Source of the DNA: Vulcanococcus sp. Clear-D1
GTDB taxonomy: Bacteria > Cyanobacteriota > Cyanobacteriia > PCC-6307 > Cyanobiaceae
Reading direction: 5' to 3'
NCBI RefSeq assembly: GCF_014654725.1
Contig: NZ_JACVZV010000003.1
Coordinates: 38,247-102,246, forward strand
Length of the DNA: 64,000 nt
The position numbers and the translations under genes are program-made. Below the pieces are notes generated by a model. That model was not told where the DNA came from. It was given only the letters and a program-made list of their open reading frames with translations, and made no database searches. Shown here in pieces: positions 9,816 through 19,131 of the stretch; the stretch's first letter is position 1; every line of letters begins with the position of its first letter.

Positions 9816-11402
9816 GTGCGACACGCCTCCCAGGAGGATCAGCGGGTGCTGCTGGTGCGCCTGCCCTGCAACCCCATCTTCCCGATCGGCCCGGTGTATC
9901 TGGCCGATCACATCCACAAGCAGTTTCCCGCGCTTGAGCAGCGAATCCTGGATCTGGCGGCGGTGCCGCTGCTGGATGTGGAGCGTGTGCTGCAGCAGGA
10001 GATCGAGCAGTTCCAGCCCTCGCTATTGGTGTTCTCCTGGCGCGACATCCAGATCTATGCCCCGGTGGATGGGCGCGGCGGCAACCCGCTGCAGAACTCC
10101 TTTGAGGTGTTTTACGCCCGCAATCCGCTGAAGCGTCTGCGGGGTGCCTTCGGCGGCCTGCGATTGATGGCCTCGTTTTATGGCGAGCTCTGGCGCAATC
10201 TGCGACTGGTGCGGCGTGGCCTGCGCGCTGCCCGCCGCTTCCAGCCCGGCGCTCGGGCCGTGCTCGGTGGCGGTGCCGTGAGCGTGTTTTACGAACAGCT
10301 CGGGCGCAAACTGCCGCGCGGCACTGTCGTGTCGGTGGGGGAGGGCGAACCGCTGCTGGAGAAGCTGATCCGCGGTGAATCGCTCGAGGGTGAGCGCTGC
10401 TTCATCGCCGGGGAGGCCCCCCGGCCCGGTCTGATCCATGAGCAGCCCGCTGGCATGGAGAAAACCGCCTGCGATTACGGCTACATCGCTTCGATTTGGC
10501 CGCAGCTCGATTGGTATCTCGATGGCGGCGACTTCTACGTGGGCGTGCAGACCAAACGCGGCTGCCCCCATAACTGCTGTTACTGCGTTTACACGGTGGT
10601 GGAAGGCAAGGCGGTGCGCGTGAATCCCGTGGAGGAGGTGATCGCCGAGATGCGTCAGCTCTACGCGAAAGGGGTGCGTGGTTTCTGGTTCACCGATGCC
10701 CAGTTCATCCCGGCTCGCCGCTACATCGAGGACGCCAAGGAGCTGCTGCGGGCCGTGCAGGCCCAGGGCTGGCACGACATCCGCTGGGCCGCCTACATCC
10801 GCGCCGACAACCTCGATGCCGAGCTGGCGGAGCTGATGGTGGCCACCGGCATGGACTACTTCGAGATCGGCATCACCTCCGGCTCCCAGGAGCTCGTGCG
10901 CAAGATGCGCATGGGCTACAACCTGCGCACCGTGCTGGAGAACTGCCGCCTGCTGGCGCGGGCCGGATTCCGCGAGCACGTGTCGGTGAACTACTCGTTC
11001 AACGTGATCGACGAGCGCCCCGAGACAATCCGCCAGACCGTGGCCTATCACCGGGAGCTGGAGCGCATCTTCGGCGCCGACAAGGTGGAGCCGGCGATCT
11101 TCTTCATTGGCCTGCAGCCCCACACCCACCTGGAGCAGTACGGCTTCGATCAGGGCCTGATCAAGCCCGGCTACAACCCGATGAGCATGCTCCCCTGGAC
11201 TGCGCGTCAGCTGCTCTGGAACCCGGAGCCGATGGGAAGCACCTTTGGTCGCATCTGCCTGGAGGCGTTCGAGCGCAACCCCGCTGATTTCGGCCGCACG
11301 GTGATGGACCTGCTCGAGCGCGACTACGGCTTGGCGCCTCTTGAGGAGGCATTGCATGCTCCGGTAGAGGGTCGCGGCGCTTTGGCTACAGCGATCCGCT
11401 GA
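9816..11402 (+). CDS. B12-binding-like radical SAM protein of unknown function
   Basis: A 528-residue protein. Residues 10-200 resemble a cobalamin-binding-like Rossmann domain (VLLVRLPCNPIFPIGPVYLA at the start, VLGGGAVSV later) but lack the DxHxxG motif that coordinates cobalamin. Cys250, Cys254 and Cys257 (CPHNCCYC) are the radical SAM cluster ligands, followed by a TIM-barrel core with EIGITSGSQE. The start is GTG at 9816. It sits 6 nt downstream of cofG, so co-transcription is likely. I recall similar proteins in picocyanobacterial genomes, where their substrate is unknown. Confidence 0.8.
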   Translation: MRHASQEDQRVLLVRLPCNPIFPIGPVYLADHIHKQFPALEQRILDLAAVPLLDVERVLQQEIEQFQPSLLVFSWRDIQIYAPVDGRGGNPLQNSFEVFYARNPLKRLRGAFGGLRLMASFYGELWRNLRLVRRGLRAARRFQPGARAVLGGGAVSVFYEQLGRKLPRGTVVSVGEGEPLLEKLIRGESLEGERCFIAGEAPRPGLIHEQPAGMEKTACDYGYIASIWPQLDWYLDGGDFYVGVQTKRGCPHNCCYCVYTVVEGKAVRVNPVEEVIAEMRQLYAKGVRGFWFTDAQFIPARRYIEDAKELLRAVQAQGWHDIRWAAYIRADNLDAELAELMVATGMDYFEIGITSGSQELVRKMRMGYNLRTVLENCRLLARAGFREHVSVNYSFNVIDERPETIRQTVAYHRELERIFGADKVEPAIFFIGLQPHTHLEQYGFDQGLIKPGYNPMSMLPWTARQLLWNPEPMGSTFGRICLEAFERNPADFGRTVMDLLERDYGLAPLEEALHAPVEGRGALATAIR

Positions 11403-12707
11403 TCAGCTCTGAGGCAGGTGCAGTTCCGCCTGCAATCCCCCCAAGCCGGAGCGGTTGAGAGCCAGACGCCCACCGTGCAGCTGGCAGCAGCGTTCCACGA
11501 TCGAGAGTCCCACCCCAGATCGGTTGCGTTGCTGGCGATCGTTGGCAGGGGGGATTCTCGGCATTCCGAGCAGGTTGGCGCTGCTGAGCCCGGGGCCGCT
11601 GTCTTCCACCATCAACACCACGCTGGCCCGTTGCTGTTGGGCCGCCAGGCGGAGCGGCGCCCGGCCGTAGCGAATCGCGTTATCGATCAGGTTTTGTAGA
11701 GCCCGCTCGATCAGCGCTTGATCCAGCCGCACGAGCAGCCGCGGCACCGCCAGCTCGATCGGCTGCTGGGGGTAGCTGGCCACCACCCGTTCACACAGTT
11801 CATCGAGGGCGCTCAACCTCGGTCGGAACGGTTCGGTCTGTTCCCCAGCGGCTTCCTGCAGCAGATGGGTGAGGCTGATCAGCCGGTCGATCTCCACCCG
11901 AAGCTGTGGCAGCGCCTCATCCCAGGCGGTGGGGTCGGCGGGGTGGTCTTCCAGCCGCTCCACCCGCATCGAGAGCCGGGTGAGCGGACTGCCCAGATCG
12001 TGGGCCAGGCCCTGCAGAAAGCGGCGGCGCGATTCGTGCTGCTGGTTCAGCTGCTCGAGCACGCGGTTGATGCGGATGCTCAGTTCACGCATCGCCCCCA
12101 TCCCTGCTTCAGGCACCAGTTCCAGCTCGCCGGAGGGGATGGCGGGAAGTTGTTTGAGCAGTTGCTGGATCGGCCGTTGCAGCTGCCATTGCAGAAACAG
12201 CGCCACACCACTGCTGCCTCCCAGCAGCAGGCTGCCAAGGCGGATGGCAGGCCACAGCCAGGGCAGGGCGGTGCCGGGGCTGGCGTACACCCACAGCTGC
12301 CGGCTGGCTGTAGAAGAGCGCTGCACCGCCAGCCAGTAGCCCCCCAACCAGCTGCCTTGGCTGGGAGGATCCCGGCGCAGGTCGCCGTTGAGGCCTGCAT
12401 CTTGAAGGGTGCGCCGCAGGGCATCCGCCTGTTGGCCCGTGGCGGGCTGGCTCTGGGGCGGTGGGTTCACGGCGGCCCAGAGCCGGATTGGGCGGTCTTC
12501 GTGCTTGCCAGTTTGTTTCCCTTCCAGCTGCAGGGCCTGCCGGGCCAGGCTCAGGCTGATTGCCTGGGTGGTGGTGGTTTGCAGCAGTTGGGGCATGCCC
12601 AGGCTGAGCAGGGTGAAGCTGCCGGCCCAGGCACAGCCCACACACACCAACAAGCGCAGGCTGTCGCCGAGGGTGAAGCCTCGAAATCGTTTTGCACCGG
12701 CCACCAT
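11403..12707 (-). CDS. Sensor histidine kinase
   Basis: A 434-residue membrane kinase. A transmembrane helix near residues 14-37 and a second near 155-173 flank a periplasmic domain of about 115 residues. A HAMP-like linker leads to the H box LAHDLGSPLTRL with phosphorylatable His236, then the N box NLIDNAIRYG, G1 motif EDSGPG and G2 SGVGLSIV. It starts 4 nt after the stop of the response regulator gene, so the two are one cognate two-component system. The periplasmic sensor part has no recognisable domain, so the signal is unknown. It converges with the radical SAM gene. Confidence 0.92.
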   Translation of the reverse strand: MVAGAKRFRGFTLGDSLRLLVCVGCAWAGSFTLLSLGMPQLLQTTTTQAISLSLARQALQLEGKQTGKHEDRPIRLWAAVNPPPQSQPATGQQADALRRTLQDAGLNGDLRRDPPSQGSWLGGYWLAVQRSSTASRQLWVYASPGTALPWLWPAIRLGSLLLGGSSGVALFLQWQLQRPIQQLLKQLPAIPSGELELVPEAGMGAMRELSIRINRVLEQLNQQHESRRRFLQGLAHDLGSPLTRLSMRVERLEDHPADPTAWDEALPQLRVEIDRLISLTHLLQEAAGEQTEPFRPRLSALDELCERVVASYPQQPIELAVPRLLVRLDQALIERALQNLIDNAIRYGRAPLRLAAQQQRASVVLMVEDSGPGLSSANLLGMPRIPPANDRQQRNRSGVGLSIVERCCQLHGGRLALNRSGLGGLQAELHLPQS

Positions 12708-12711
12708 CTGC

Positions 12712-13476
12712 TCAGGCCTGGGGCTCGATCTGCACCTCGGTATTGAGGCGATAGCCCCGGCCGCGCACGGCTTCGATCATGCGGCCGCTGCCGCGTTTGC
12801 AGCTGTTGAGCAGTTTGCGCAACTTGGAGATGCGCACATCGATGCTGCGGCTGTTGGTGGCATCCACCAGGCTGCCTGTGGCCTGGCACAACTGCTCGCG
12901 CTCGAAGGCGATGCCTGGCGAGAGGCAGAGGAAGCTGAGTAGCGAGGCATCGCCGCGGCTGAGGCTGTTGATCACCCCCGTGGGGCCCTCGAGCTCCAGC
13001 CGCGCCGGATCAAACACAATGGTGTTGATCCGGAAGCGCTGCTCCGGCGGGCGTTGGGGAGTGAGTTCGCGGCGGTAGTCGAGCAGGCGCTCAAGCCGCA
13101 GCTGCAGCTCGCGCCAGAGGAAGGGTTTGGCCATGTAGTCGTCGGCCCCGGTTTCCAGCCCCTCGATCCGTTCATCGGCGGCCCCCAAGGCGGAGAGCAT
13201 CAGCACCGGAAAGCGGTGCCCCTGCTTGCGCAGCCGCTCCAGCAGGTGGGTGCCGCTCTGACCAGGCAGCAGCCGATCCAGCACGAGCACGTGTGGCATG
13301 TCGTCGCGCAGGGCTTGATCGAGCCCCTCGCCATCGCCAAAGCTGCGGGTTTTCCAGCCGCACTGCCCGAAGCGCTCCTCCAGCAGGGTGAGCAGTTCCT
13401 GATCGTCGTCGACCACCCACACCCGAGCGTCGGGATGGCTCGACATGGCAGGCCTTTGGGCGGTGCTGGCCGTCAT
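12712..13476 (-). CDS. OmpR/PhoB-family response regulator
   Basis: A 254-residue transcription regulator. The receiver domain has the acidic pocket VVDDDQ, the phosphoacceptor Asp67 in VLDRLLPGQSG, and the conserved Lys in YMAKPF. The C-terminal winged helix has the recognition region NSRSIDVRISKLRKLL and ends RGRGYRL. The start overlaps the stop of the CPBP protease gene by 4 nt (ATGA), suggesting translational coupling; an internal ATG at 13446 is an alternative. It pairs with the downstream histidine kinase. Its regulon is unknown. Confidence 0.92.
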   Translation of the reverse strand: MTASTAQRPAMSSHPDARVWVVDDDQELLTLLEERFGQCGWKTRSFGDGEGLDQALRDDMPHVLVLDRLLPGQSGTHLLERLRKQGHRFPVLMLSALGAADERIEGLETGADDYMAKPFLWRELQLRLERLLDYRRELTPQRPPEQRFRINTIVFDPARLELEGPTGVINSLSRGDASLLSFLCLSPGIAFEREQLCQATGSLVDATNSRSIDVRISKLRKLLNSCKRGSGRMIEAVRGRGYRLNTEVQIEPQA

Positions 13477-14294
13477 GGCGTCGTGGTGTGGGTGCCCTCA
13501 TTCCACCAAGGGCGGCGGGCCAGGAGCAACAGGGCAAGACCCAGCCAGCCGATCACCCCGCCGATGGGGTTGTCGGGGCCCATCAGCCAGGCCGGTGCAC
13601 TGGGTTGGATCGATACCAGCCCCTGATGCAGCACAAACCAGCCCGCCACCAGGCCGCCATGCAGTCCGATCGCGCCCCAGAGCAGGCCGCCATCGGCCCG
13701 GCGCTGTAGGCCCAGGGCCAAGCCGAGTAGCAGCAGGCCCACGAGCAGGCCGATCAAGGGGATTGGGGGCAGGTTGAAGCGGGTGTGCACCAGGCTGAAC
13801 AGGGCTGCCTGCAGCCACAGCCCCCGTTGCGGCCCCACGAGCAGGCTGATCTCCCCCATGAGCCAGCCCCGGAACAGCAGTTCTTCGGCGAAGGCCACCC
13901 CGAGCCCCAGGGCGACGGCGTTGAGCAGCAGGCCGGCGTTGAGGCGGGGCATCCAGCTGAGTTGGCCGCTCAGCGCCAGGGCGGCGATCACCAGGGCCAG
14001 CAGGGCGATCGCCTTGAGCGCGCCCCGCAGCAACGCCTTGGCCACGGCTGCCTTGGCACCGAGCACCCCCAGCCGCCGCCAGGGCTGCGATTCATTCCAG
14101 CAGCGCCGCAGGCGAACGGGAAGGCTGAACAGCAGGGCAGCCACGGCTGGCAGGGCCGCCAGGCTGGCCTGCAGAGCGCCGGGCACCCCCAGGGCCTTCA
14201 GTAGTAGTTGCCCACCCAGAAACACCGCCACCAGCGCGGCCGGATAGAGCACGGTGCCCCACCAGTGCAGCCGCAGCCCGGCGCTGGTGGCCAT
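13473..14294 (-). CDS. CPBP-family intramembrane metalloprotease
   Basis: A 273-residue polytopic membrane protein with about seven hydrophobic segments. The family motif EELLFRG (EExxxR) is in the fourth or fifth helix, and the other two motifs are represented by FSLVHTRFN and HGGLVAGW. CPBP (Abi) proteins are putative intramembrane proteases related to CAAX prenyl endopeptidases; targets in cyanobacteria are mostly unknown. ATG at 14294 shares one base with the TGA of clpS. The 3' end overlaps the response regulator start, so the gene belongs to the clpS-CPBP-RR-HK unit. Confidence 0.88.
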   Translation of the reverse strand: MATSAGLRLHWWGTVLYPAALVAVFLGGQLLLKALGVPGALQASLAALPAVAALLFSLPVRLRRCWNESQPWRRLGVLGAKAAVAKALLRGALKAIALLALVIAALALSGQLSWMPRLNAGLLLNAVALGLGVAFAEELLFRGWLMGEISLLVGPQRGLWLQAALFSLVHTRFNLPPIPLIGLLVGLLLLGLALGLQRRADGGLLWGAIGLHGGLVAGWFVLHQGLVSIQPSAPAWLMGPDNPIGGVIGWLGLALLLLARRPWWNEGTHTTTP

Positions 14295-14641
14295 CAGCTC
14301 TCCGGCTCGATCGTGCTGGTGAGGCCCTTGGCTTTGAGCGTTTCGCTGTAAAACTCCGCCGGTTCGATGTCGCACACGATCACCAGGCCCACGCCGGTGT
14401 TGTGGGCCTCGAGCATCACGGCGATGGCGTCCTGCTCACTCAGCGACGGCACCACCTGGCGCAGGGTGCCCACCACGTATTCCATGGTGTTCACCGGATC
14501 GTTGTGGAGCAGCACCTTGTAGCGGGGCGAGGGCTTGCGCACCCGCTCCGGGGCCTTCTCCATCACGGCAGCGCCGCCGCTCTCACGGCCAGGCGACTGG
14601 GTGGCGGTGAGAGCAGCTCTGCAGGGGGTGGATCGGTTCAT
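14294..14641 (-). CDS. clpS: ClpS, adaptor of the ClpAP/ClpCP protease
   Basis: A 115-residue adaptor with an N-terminal flexible extension and the ClpS core: KVLLHNDPVNTMEYVV contains the Asp that grips N-degron residues, and VMLEAHNTGVGLV the matching helix. It delivers N-end-rule substrates to ClpC in cyanobacteria. Starts at 14641 and at 14659 are both possible; 14641 has a purine-rich site just upstream. It lies 44 nt downstream of dapL and shares one base with the CPBP gene start. Confidence 0.92.
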   Translation of the reverse strand: MNRSTPCRAALTATQSPGRESGGAAVMEKAPERVRKPSPRYKVLLHNDPVNTMEYVVGTLRQVVPSLSEQDAIAVMLEAHNTGVGLVIVCDIEPAEFYSETLKAKGLTSTIEPES

Positions 14642-14685
14642 CCTGTCCAGCTCCGGCATCACGACAGCGGACTTTAGGCAGCGGA

Positions 14686-15936
14686 TCAGGCCGCAGCGGC
14701 TGCTGGGGCCAGGGCTGCCTGAATGCGGCGCATGGCCTCCAGCACGTTTTCGCGGCTGTTGAAGGCCGAAAGGCGGAAATAACCCTCGCCGGCGGCGCCG
14801 AAGCCACTGCCGGGGGTGCCCACCACGTTGGCCTGGCTGAGCAGCAGATCAAAGAAGCCCCAGGAATCCACGCCCGCGGGAGTTTTGATCCACACGTAGG
14901 GAGCCTGCTCACCGCCATACACCTGAAGCCCTGCAGCGCTCAATTCGCGGCGGATGATCGCGGCGTTCTCCATATAGAAGGCGATCAGCGCCTTCACCTG
15001 GGCTTGGCCCTCGGGCGAATACACCGCTTCGGCGCCGCGCTGAACGATGTAGCTCACGCCGTTGAACTTCGTGCACTGGCGACGGTTCCACAGGCCCCAC
15101 AGCTCCACCGGTTCGCCGTTGGCCGCGGTGCCCATCAGACCGCGGGGCACCACGGTGAGGGCGCAGCGGGTGCCGGTGAAGCCGGCGTTTTTGGAGAAGG
15201 AGCGGAATTCGATCGCACACTCGCGGGCCCCTTCGATCTCATAGATCGAGTGGGGCAGCGCTGGATCCTGGATGAAGGCCTCGTAGGCGGCGTCAAACAG
15301 GATCAGGGAGCCGTTGGCGCGGGCGTAATCCACCCAGGCCTTGAGCTGCTCCTTGCTGGCCACCGCACCGGTGGGGTTATTGGGGAAGCAGAGGTAGATC
15401 AGATCCACCTTTTCAGTGGGGATCTGGGCGGTGAAGCCGTTTTCGGCGCTGATCGGGAGGTAGGTGAGGCCGCCGTACTGACCGGCGTCATCGGCATCGC
15501 CGGTGCGGCCCGCCATCACGTTGCTGTCCACATACACCGGGTACACCGGGTCGGTGACGGCGATGCGGTTGCCGGCGCCGAGGATGTCGAGGATGTTGGC
15601 GCTGTCGCACTTCGAGCCGTCCGACACGAAGATCTCTTCGGCCGAGATCTGGCAGCCGCGAGCCTGGAAGTCGTGTTGGGCGATCGCTTCGCGGAGCCAG
15701 AGGTAGCCCTGCTCGGGGCCGTAGCCGTGGAAGCCTTCACGGGTGCCCATCTCATCCACGGCCGCCTTCATGGCATTGCGGCAGGCCTCGGGCAGCGGTT
15801 CGGTCACATCGCCGATGCCCAGACGAATGATCGGGGCGTTGGGGTTGGCTTCGCTGAAGGCCTTCACCCGCCGGGCGATCTCGGGGAACAGATAACCAGC
15901 CTTGAGTTTGAGGTAATTGCCGTTGACCTGGGCCAT
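14686..15936 (-). CDS. dapL: LL-diaminopimelate aminotransferase
   Basis: A 416-residue PLP enzyme that makes LL-2,6-diaminopimelate directly from tetrahydrodipicolinate for lysine and peptidoglycan synthesis. The start [17 protein letters not shown] matches the family N-terminus. Conserved features include the [10 protein letters not shown] and FVSDGSKCD motifs and the PLP-binding Lys in [14 protein letters not shown]. The length is usual (about 410). It is divergent from the TIGR03960-type gene and is followed on the same strand by clpS. This one-step route is typical of cyanobacteria. Confidence 0.95.
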   Translation of the reverse strand: MAQVNGNYLKLKAGYLFPEIARRVKAFSEANPNAPIIRLGIGDVTEPLPEACRNAMKAAVDEMGTREGFHGYGPEQGYLWLREAIAQHDFQARGCQISAEEIFVSDGSKCDSANILDILGAGNRIAVTDPVYPVYVDSNVMAGRTGDADDAGQYGGLTYLPISAENGFTAQIPTEKVDLIYLCFPNNPTGAVASKEQLKAWVDYARANGSLILFDAAYEAFIQDPALPHSIYEIEGARECAIEFRSFSKNAGFTGTRCALTVVPRGLMGTAANGEPVELWGLWNRRQCTKFNGVSYIVQRGAEAVYSPEGQAQVKALIAFYMENAAIIRRELSAAGLQVYGGEQAPYVWIKTPAGVDSWGFFDLLLSQANVVGTPGSGFGAAGEGYFRLSAFNSRENVLEAMRRIQAALAPAAAAA

Positions 15937-16061
15937 GTCGCGTGCGGGCCGCGCGGGCCCCTGGGTACTGGGCGCGATTGTCCTATGCGGCGGATGCCCG
16001 CTGGAGCGATCAGCGCGATCGCGTTGCTGCATACGATCGATTCAGCACTGCCTTCGTCGCC

Positions 16062-18755
16062 GTGACCGTTGCTCCCGTTCAGCCGGTCGGCTCTTCTGCG
16101 GAGGCGCCTGTGGATTTCGCGGCCCTGGTGGATCGCACCATCGCCAAGCCCGGCCGCTACCTCGGCAATGAGCTCGGGGTGCAGCCGCGCGATTGGGATC
16201 AGGCCTGGCCGGCCGCCGGCGTGCGCTGGGCGCTCACCTACCCCGAGATCTACGAGGTGGGTTCGAGCAACACCGGCCACATCATTCTCTATTCGATCCT
16301 CAACAGCGTTCCCGGTCAGCTGTGCGACCGCAGCTATCTGCCCGGGCCGGATCTGGCGGAGCGGTTGCGCGAGCGAGGTGAGGCTCTCTTCGCGGTGGAG
16401 AGCCGCCGGCCTCTTCCCGCCTTCGACATCCTCGGCTTTTCGCTCAGCTACGAGCTCGGCGCCACCAACATCCTCTCGATGCTGGAGCTGGCCCAGGTGC
16501 CCCTCCGCTCCGCTGATCGCGGCGATCTCCCCCTGGCGGATCCGGCGGCGCCGCCGCTGATCTTTGCCGGCGGCCCCACGGCCACCAGCAACCCCGAGCC
16601 GTTTGCGGCCTTCTTCGATTTCGTGGTGTTGGGCGATGGCGAAGAGGTGTTGCCGGAGATCGGGCTGGTGGTGGCCGAAGCCAAGGCGGCAGGCCTCTCG
16701 CGCCGCGAGCTGCTGATCGATCTGGCTCAGGTGCCGGGGGTCTACGTGCCCGCGCTCTACGGCCCCGGCCCCGATGGCATCACCCAGGTGCCGCAGGTGG
16801 AGGGCATCCCTGTGCGGGTGTTGCGGCGCACCGCCACGCCGATGCCCCACTACGCCATGGGCCTGGTGCCCCACATCGAAACGGTGCACGACCGGCTCAC
16901 GGTGGAGATCCGCCGCGGCTGCACCCGCGGTTGCCGCTTCTGCCAGCCGGGGATGCTCACCCGCCCCGCCCGTGATGTGGACCCCGAGGCGGTGATTGAG
17001 GCGATTGAAACCGGCATGGAGCGCACCGGCTATTCCGATTTCTCGTTGCTCTCACTCAGCTGCTCCGATTACCTCGCCCTCCCGGCGGTGGGTGTGGAGC
17101 TGCGTAACCGCCTGGCCGATCAGAACGTGAGTCTCACCCTGCCGAGCCAGCGGGTGGACCGCTTCGACGACAACATCGCCCACATCCTCGGGGGCACCCG
17201 CAAGGCGGGCCTCACGTTTGCACCGGAAGCCGGCACCCAGCGCCTGCGCGACATCGTGAACAAGGGCCTCACCGACGAGGAGCTGTTGCGCGGCATCCGC
17301 ACCGCCATGGAGAGCGGTTACCGCAAGATCAAGCTCTATTTCATGATCGGCCTGCCCGGTGAAACCGATGCCGATGTGCTCGGGATTGCCGAAACCTGCT
17401 GGCAGTTGCAACAGCAGTGCCGCGATCTGGGGCGGCTGGAGCTGAACCTCACCATCAGCAATTTCACGCCCAAGCCGCACACGCCGTTTCAGTGGCACAG
17501 CGTGAGCACGGCGGAATTTCAGCGGCGTCAGCAACTGCTGCGTGATGCCCTGCGGCGGATGCGCGGCATCAAAACCAATTACACCGATGTGCGCCTCTCC
17601 GCGATGGAGGACTTCGTGGGCCGCGGCGATCGCCGCCTGGCGCCGGTGATCGAGGCGGCTTGGCGCGCTGGCGCGGGCCTTGATGCCTGGTTTGAAGCGG
17701 CGGATCGCACCTATGAAGCCTGGACCTCAGCCATCGAAGCCGCCGGCCTGGGCGGCCGCTATCGCGAGCTGGAACTGGGTGAATGGAGTGCCGTCGAAGG
17801 CATGGACCCCGACGATCTGGCCGTGTTCTGCAGCCAGCCCCTGCCCTGGGATCACATTGATTCCGGGGTGGACAAAGGCTGGCTGGCCGACGACCTACGC
17901 CAGGCCCTCGCCGCTGCGGTGGTGCCCGACTGCTCCTTCGATGGCTGCAGCAGCTGCGGCGTGTGCGGCCCCGAGTTGGGGCACAACGTGGTGGTGCCGC
18001 CGCCAGCCATTCCTGAGCAGCGCCCCCAGCGGGCGCCGGCCAGTGAGCGGGTGGCGCGGCTGCGCTTCCGCTTCAGCAAAACCGGCTCCCTGGCTCTGCT
18101 CAGCCACCTGGATCTGGTGCGGCTGATGGAACGGGCCCTGCGCCGCAGCGGCTTGCCGGTGAGCTTCACCGGTGGCTTCCATCCATTGCCCCGGGTGCAG
18201 TTCGCCTTGGCCCTGCCCCTGGGGGCGGAGGCCGATGGCGAATGGATGGATCTTGAGTACACCCAGCCGATTGATCCGACTGAGGCTTTGCAACGGCTTC
18301 AGGCCCAGTTGCCTGCTGGCTTCGCCCTGCTGCAGGTGGAGGCGGTGGAGGTGTCTGCCCCCAGCCTGTCGCAGGAGTTGATGGCTGCTCACTGGCAGCT
18401 GCAATTGCGACCCACGGGCACCGGTACTGACGGCACTGTGCCGCCGCTGGCGGCTTGGCAGGCTGCAGCGGCCGAGCTGCTGAGCAGCTCATCCTGGATT
18501 TGGCACGACACCGACAAGAAAGGGCGGCCGCGGCAGCGCGATTGCAGGCCCTTCCTGCAAAGCCTGGCGGTGGAGGGCGTGGAGCAGATGCCGGCACTGG
18601 TAGAGCTTCGCTATGAGGCCCTTGTGGATCCCGCTGGCCGCAGCCTGCGGCCGGAGCAGCTGCAGCACTGGTTCGCCCAACAGCTCGATGCGGGCCTGGA
18701 GATGGTGAGCCTGCGCCGCGAATCCCTGCAGCTTCGGCAGAGCCCAAAGGCTTGA
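16062..18755 (+). CDS. TIGR03960-type radical SAM protein with DUF2344 C-terminus
   Basis: A fused protein of about 897 residues. The N-terminal part is B12-binding-like; the radical SAM cysteines are Cys287, Cys291 and Cys294 in CTRGCRFC; the last 250 residues are the DUF2344 domain starting around ARLRFRFSKTGSLALLSHLDL. In many bacteria this family lies next to RNase E/G, as here, and its reaction is unknown. The GTG at 16062 is preferred because an upstream in-frame ATG at 15942 is only 6 nt from the start of divergent dapL. Both starts keep all domains. Confidence 0.88.
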   Translation: MTVAPVQPVGSSAEAPVDFAALVDRTIAKPGRYLGNELGVQPRDWDQAWPAAGVRWALTYPEIYEVGSSNTGHIILYSILNSVPGQLCDRSYLPGPDLAERLRERGEALFAVESRRPLPAFDILGFSLSYELGATNILSMLELAQVPLRSADRGDLPLADPAAPPLIFAGGPTATSNPEPFAAFFDFVVLGDGEEVLPEIGLVVAEAKAAGLSRRELLIDLAQVPGVYVPALYGPGPDGITQVPQVEGIPVRVLRRTATPMPHYAMGLVPHIETVHDRLTVEIRRGCTRGCRFCQPGMLTRPARDVDPEAVIEAIETGMERTGYSDFSLLSLSCSDYLALPAVGVELRNRLADQNVSLTLPSQRVDRFDDNIAHILGGTRKAGLTFAPEAGTQRLRDIVNKGLTDEELLRGIRTAMESGYRKIKLYFMIGLPGETDADVLGIAETCWQLQQQCRDLGRLELNLTISNFTPKPHTPFQWHSVSTAEFQRRQQLLRDALRRMRGIKTNYTDVRLSAMEDFVGRGDRRLAPVIEAAWRAGAGLDAWFEAADRTYEAWTSAIEAAGLGGRYRELELGEWSAVEGMDPDDLAVFCSQPLPWDHIDSGVDKGWLADDLRQALAAAVVPDCSFDGCSSCGVCGPELGHNVVVPPPAIPEQRPQRAPASERVARLRFRFSKTGSLALLSHLDLVRLMERALRRSGLPVSFTGGFHPLPRVQFALALPLGAEADGEWMDLEYTQPIDPTEALQRLQAQLPAGFALLQVEAVEVSAPSLSQELMAAHWQLQLRPTGTGTDGTVPPLAAWQAAAAELLSSSSWIWHDTDKKGRPRQRDCRPFLQSLAVEGVEQMPALVELRYEALVDPAGRSLRPEQLQHWFAQQLDAGLEMVSLRRESLQLRQSPKA

Positions 18756-19131
18756 AAACACCCGTGCTAGCGTCTGTCCATCGGTACAACCTGAAGCAGG
18801 CTCAGCGATCTAGCTCGGCTCAGGCATCAGGGTCCGCATCAGTTTTCACGAACCTCTCTTCCTGAAAGCTGCCCGATGCGGCGCCGTAAGACGGGTTCCA
18901 CTCAGATCTGGATCTCGCAAGCAACGGGCCTAGGCCCACTCTCACGAAGGCTGTAAGCCTGCCGCCGTTGTTTACCCGGCGTTTTCACTGAATTTTTCAA
19001 GCACCGCTGCTTCGTTTCTCCTCTTGCATCGGCGATGCATGCAGGGTTTTGCAGCCACGCGGTCCGGCGCTGAGCGCCAGCCTCTGCTTCCCATTCCGGC
19101 CTGCTTCCTGCAGGTCTTCTCCTGACCTTCC
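18756..19131 (+). promoter_or_regulatory. Long leader region of rne
   Basis: This 376-nt stretch has no convincing gene. A perfect 12-bp palindrome GGGCCTAGGCCC lies at 18926-18937, and GGCGCTGAGCGCC can form a small hairpin at 19070-19082. RNase E genes are known to have long 5' untranslated regions through which the enzyme can control its own mRNA in E. coli and in cyanobacteria, so such a leader is expected; its structure here is inference. Confidence 0.5.

Noticed and set aside
15942..16061. Longer start of the TIGR03960-type gene
   Set aside because: An ATG at 15942 leaves only 5 nt to the dapL start, no room for two promoters, and the added residues do not look like the family.
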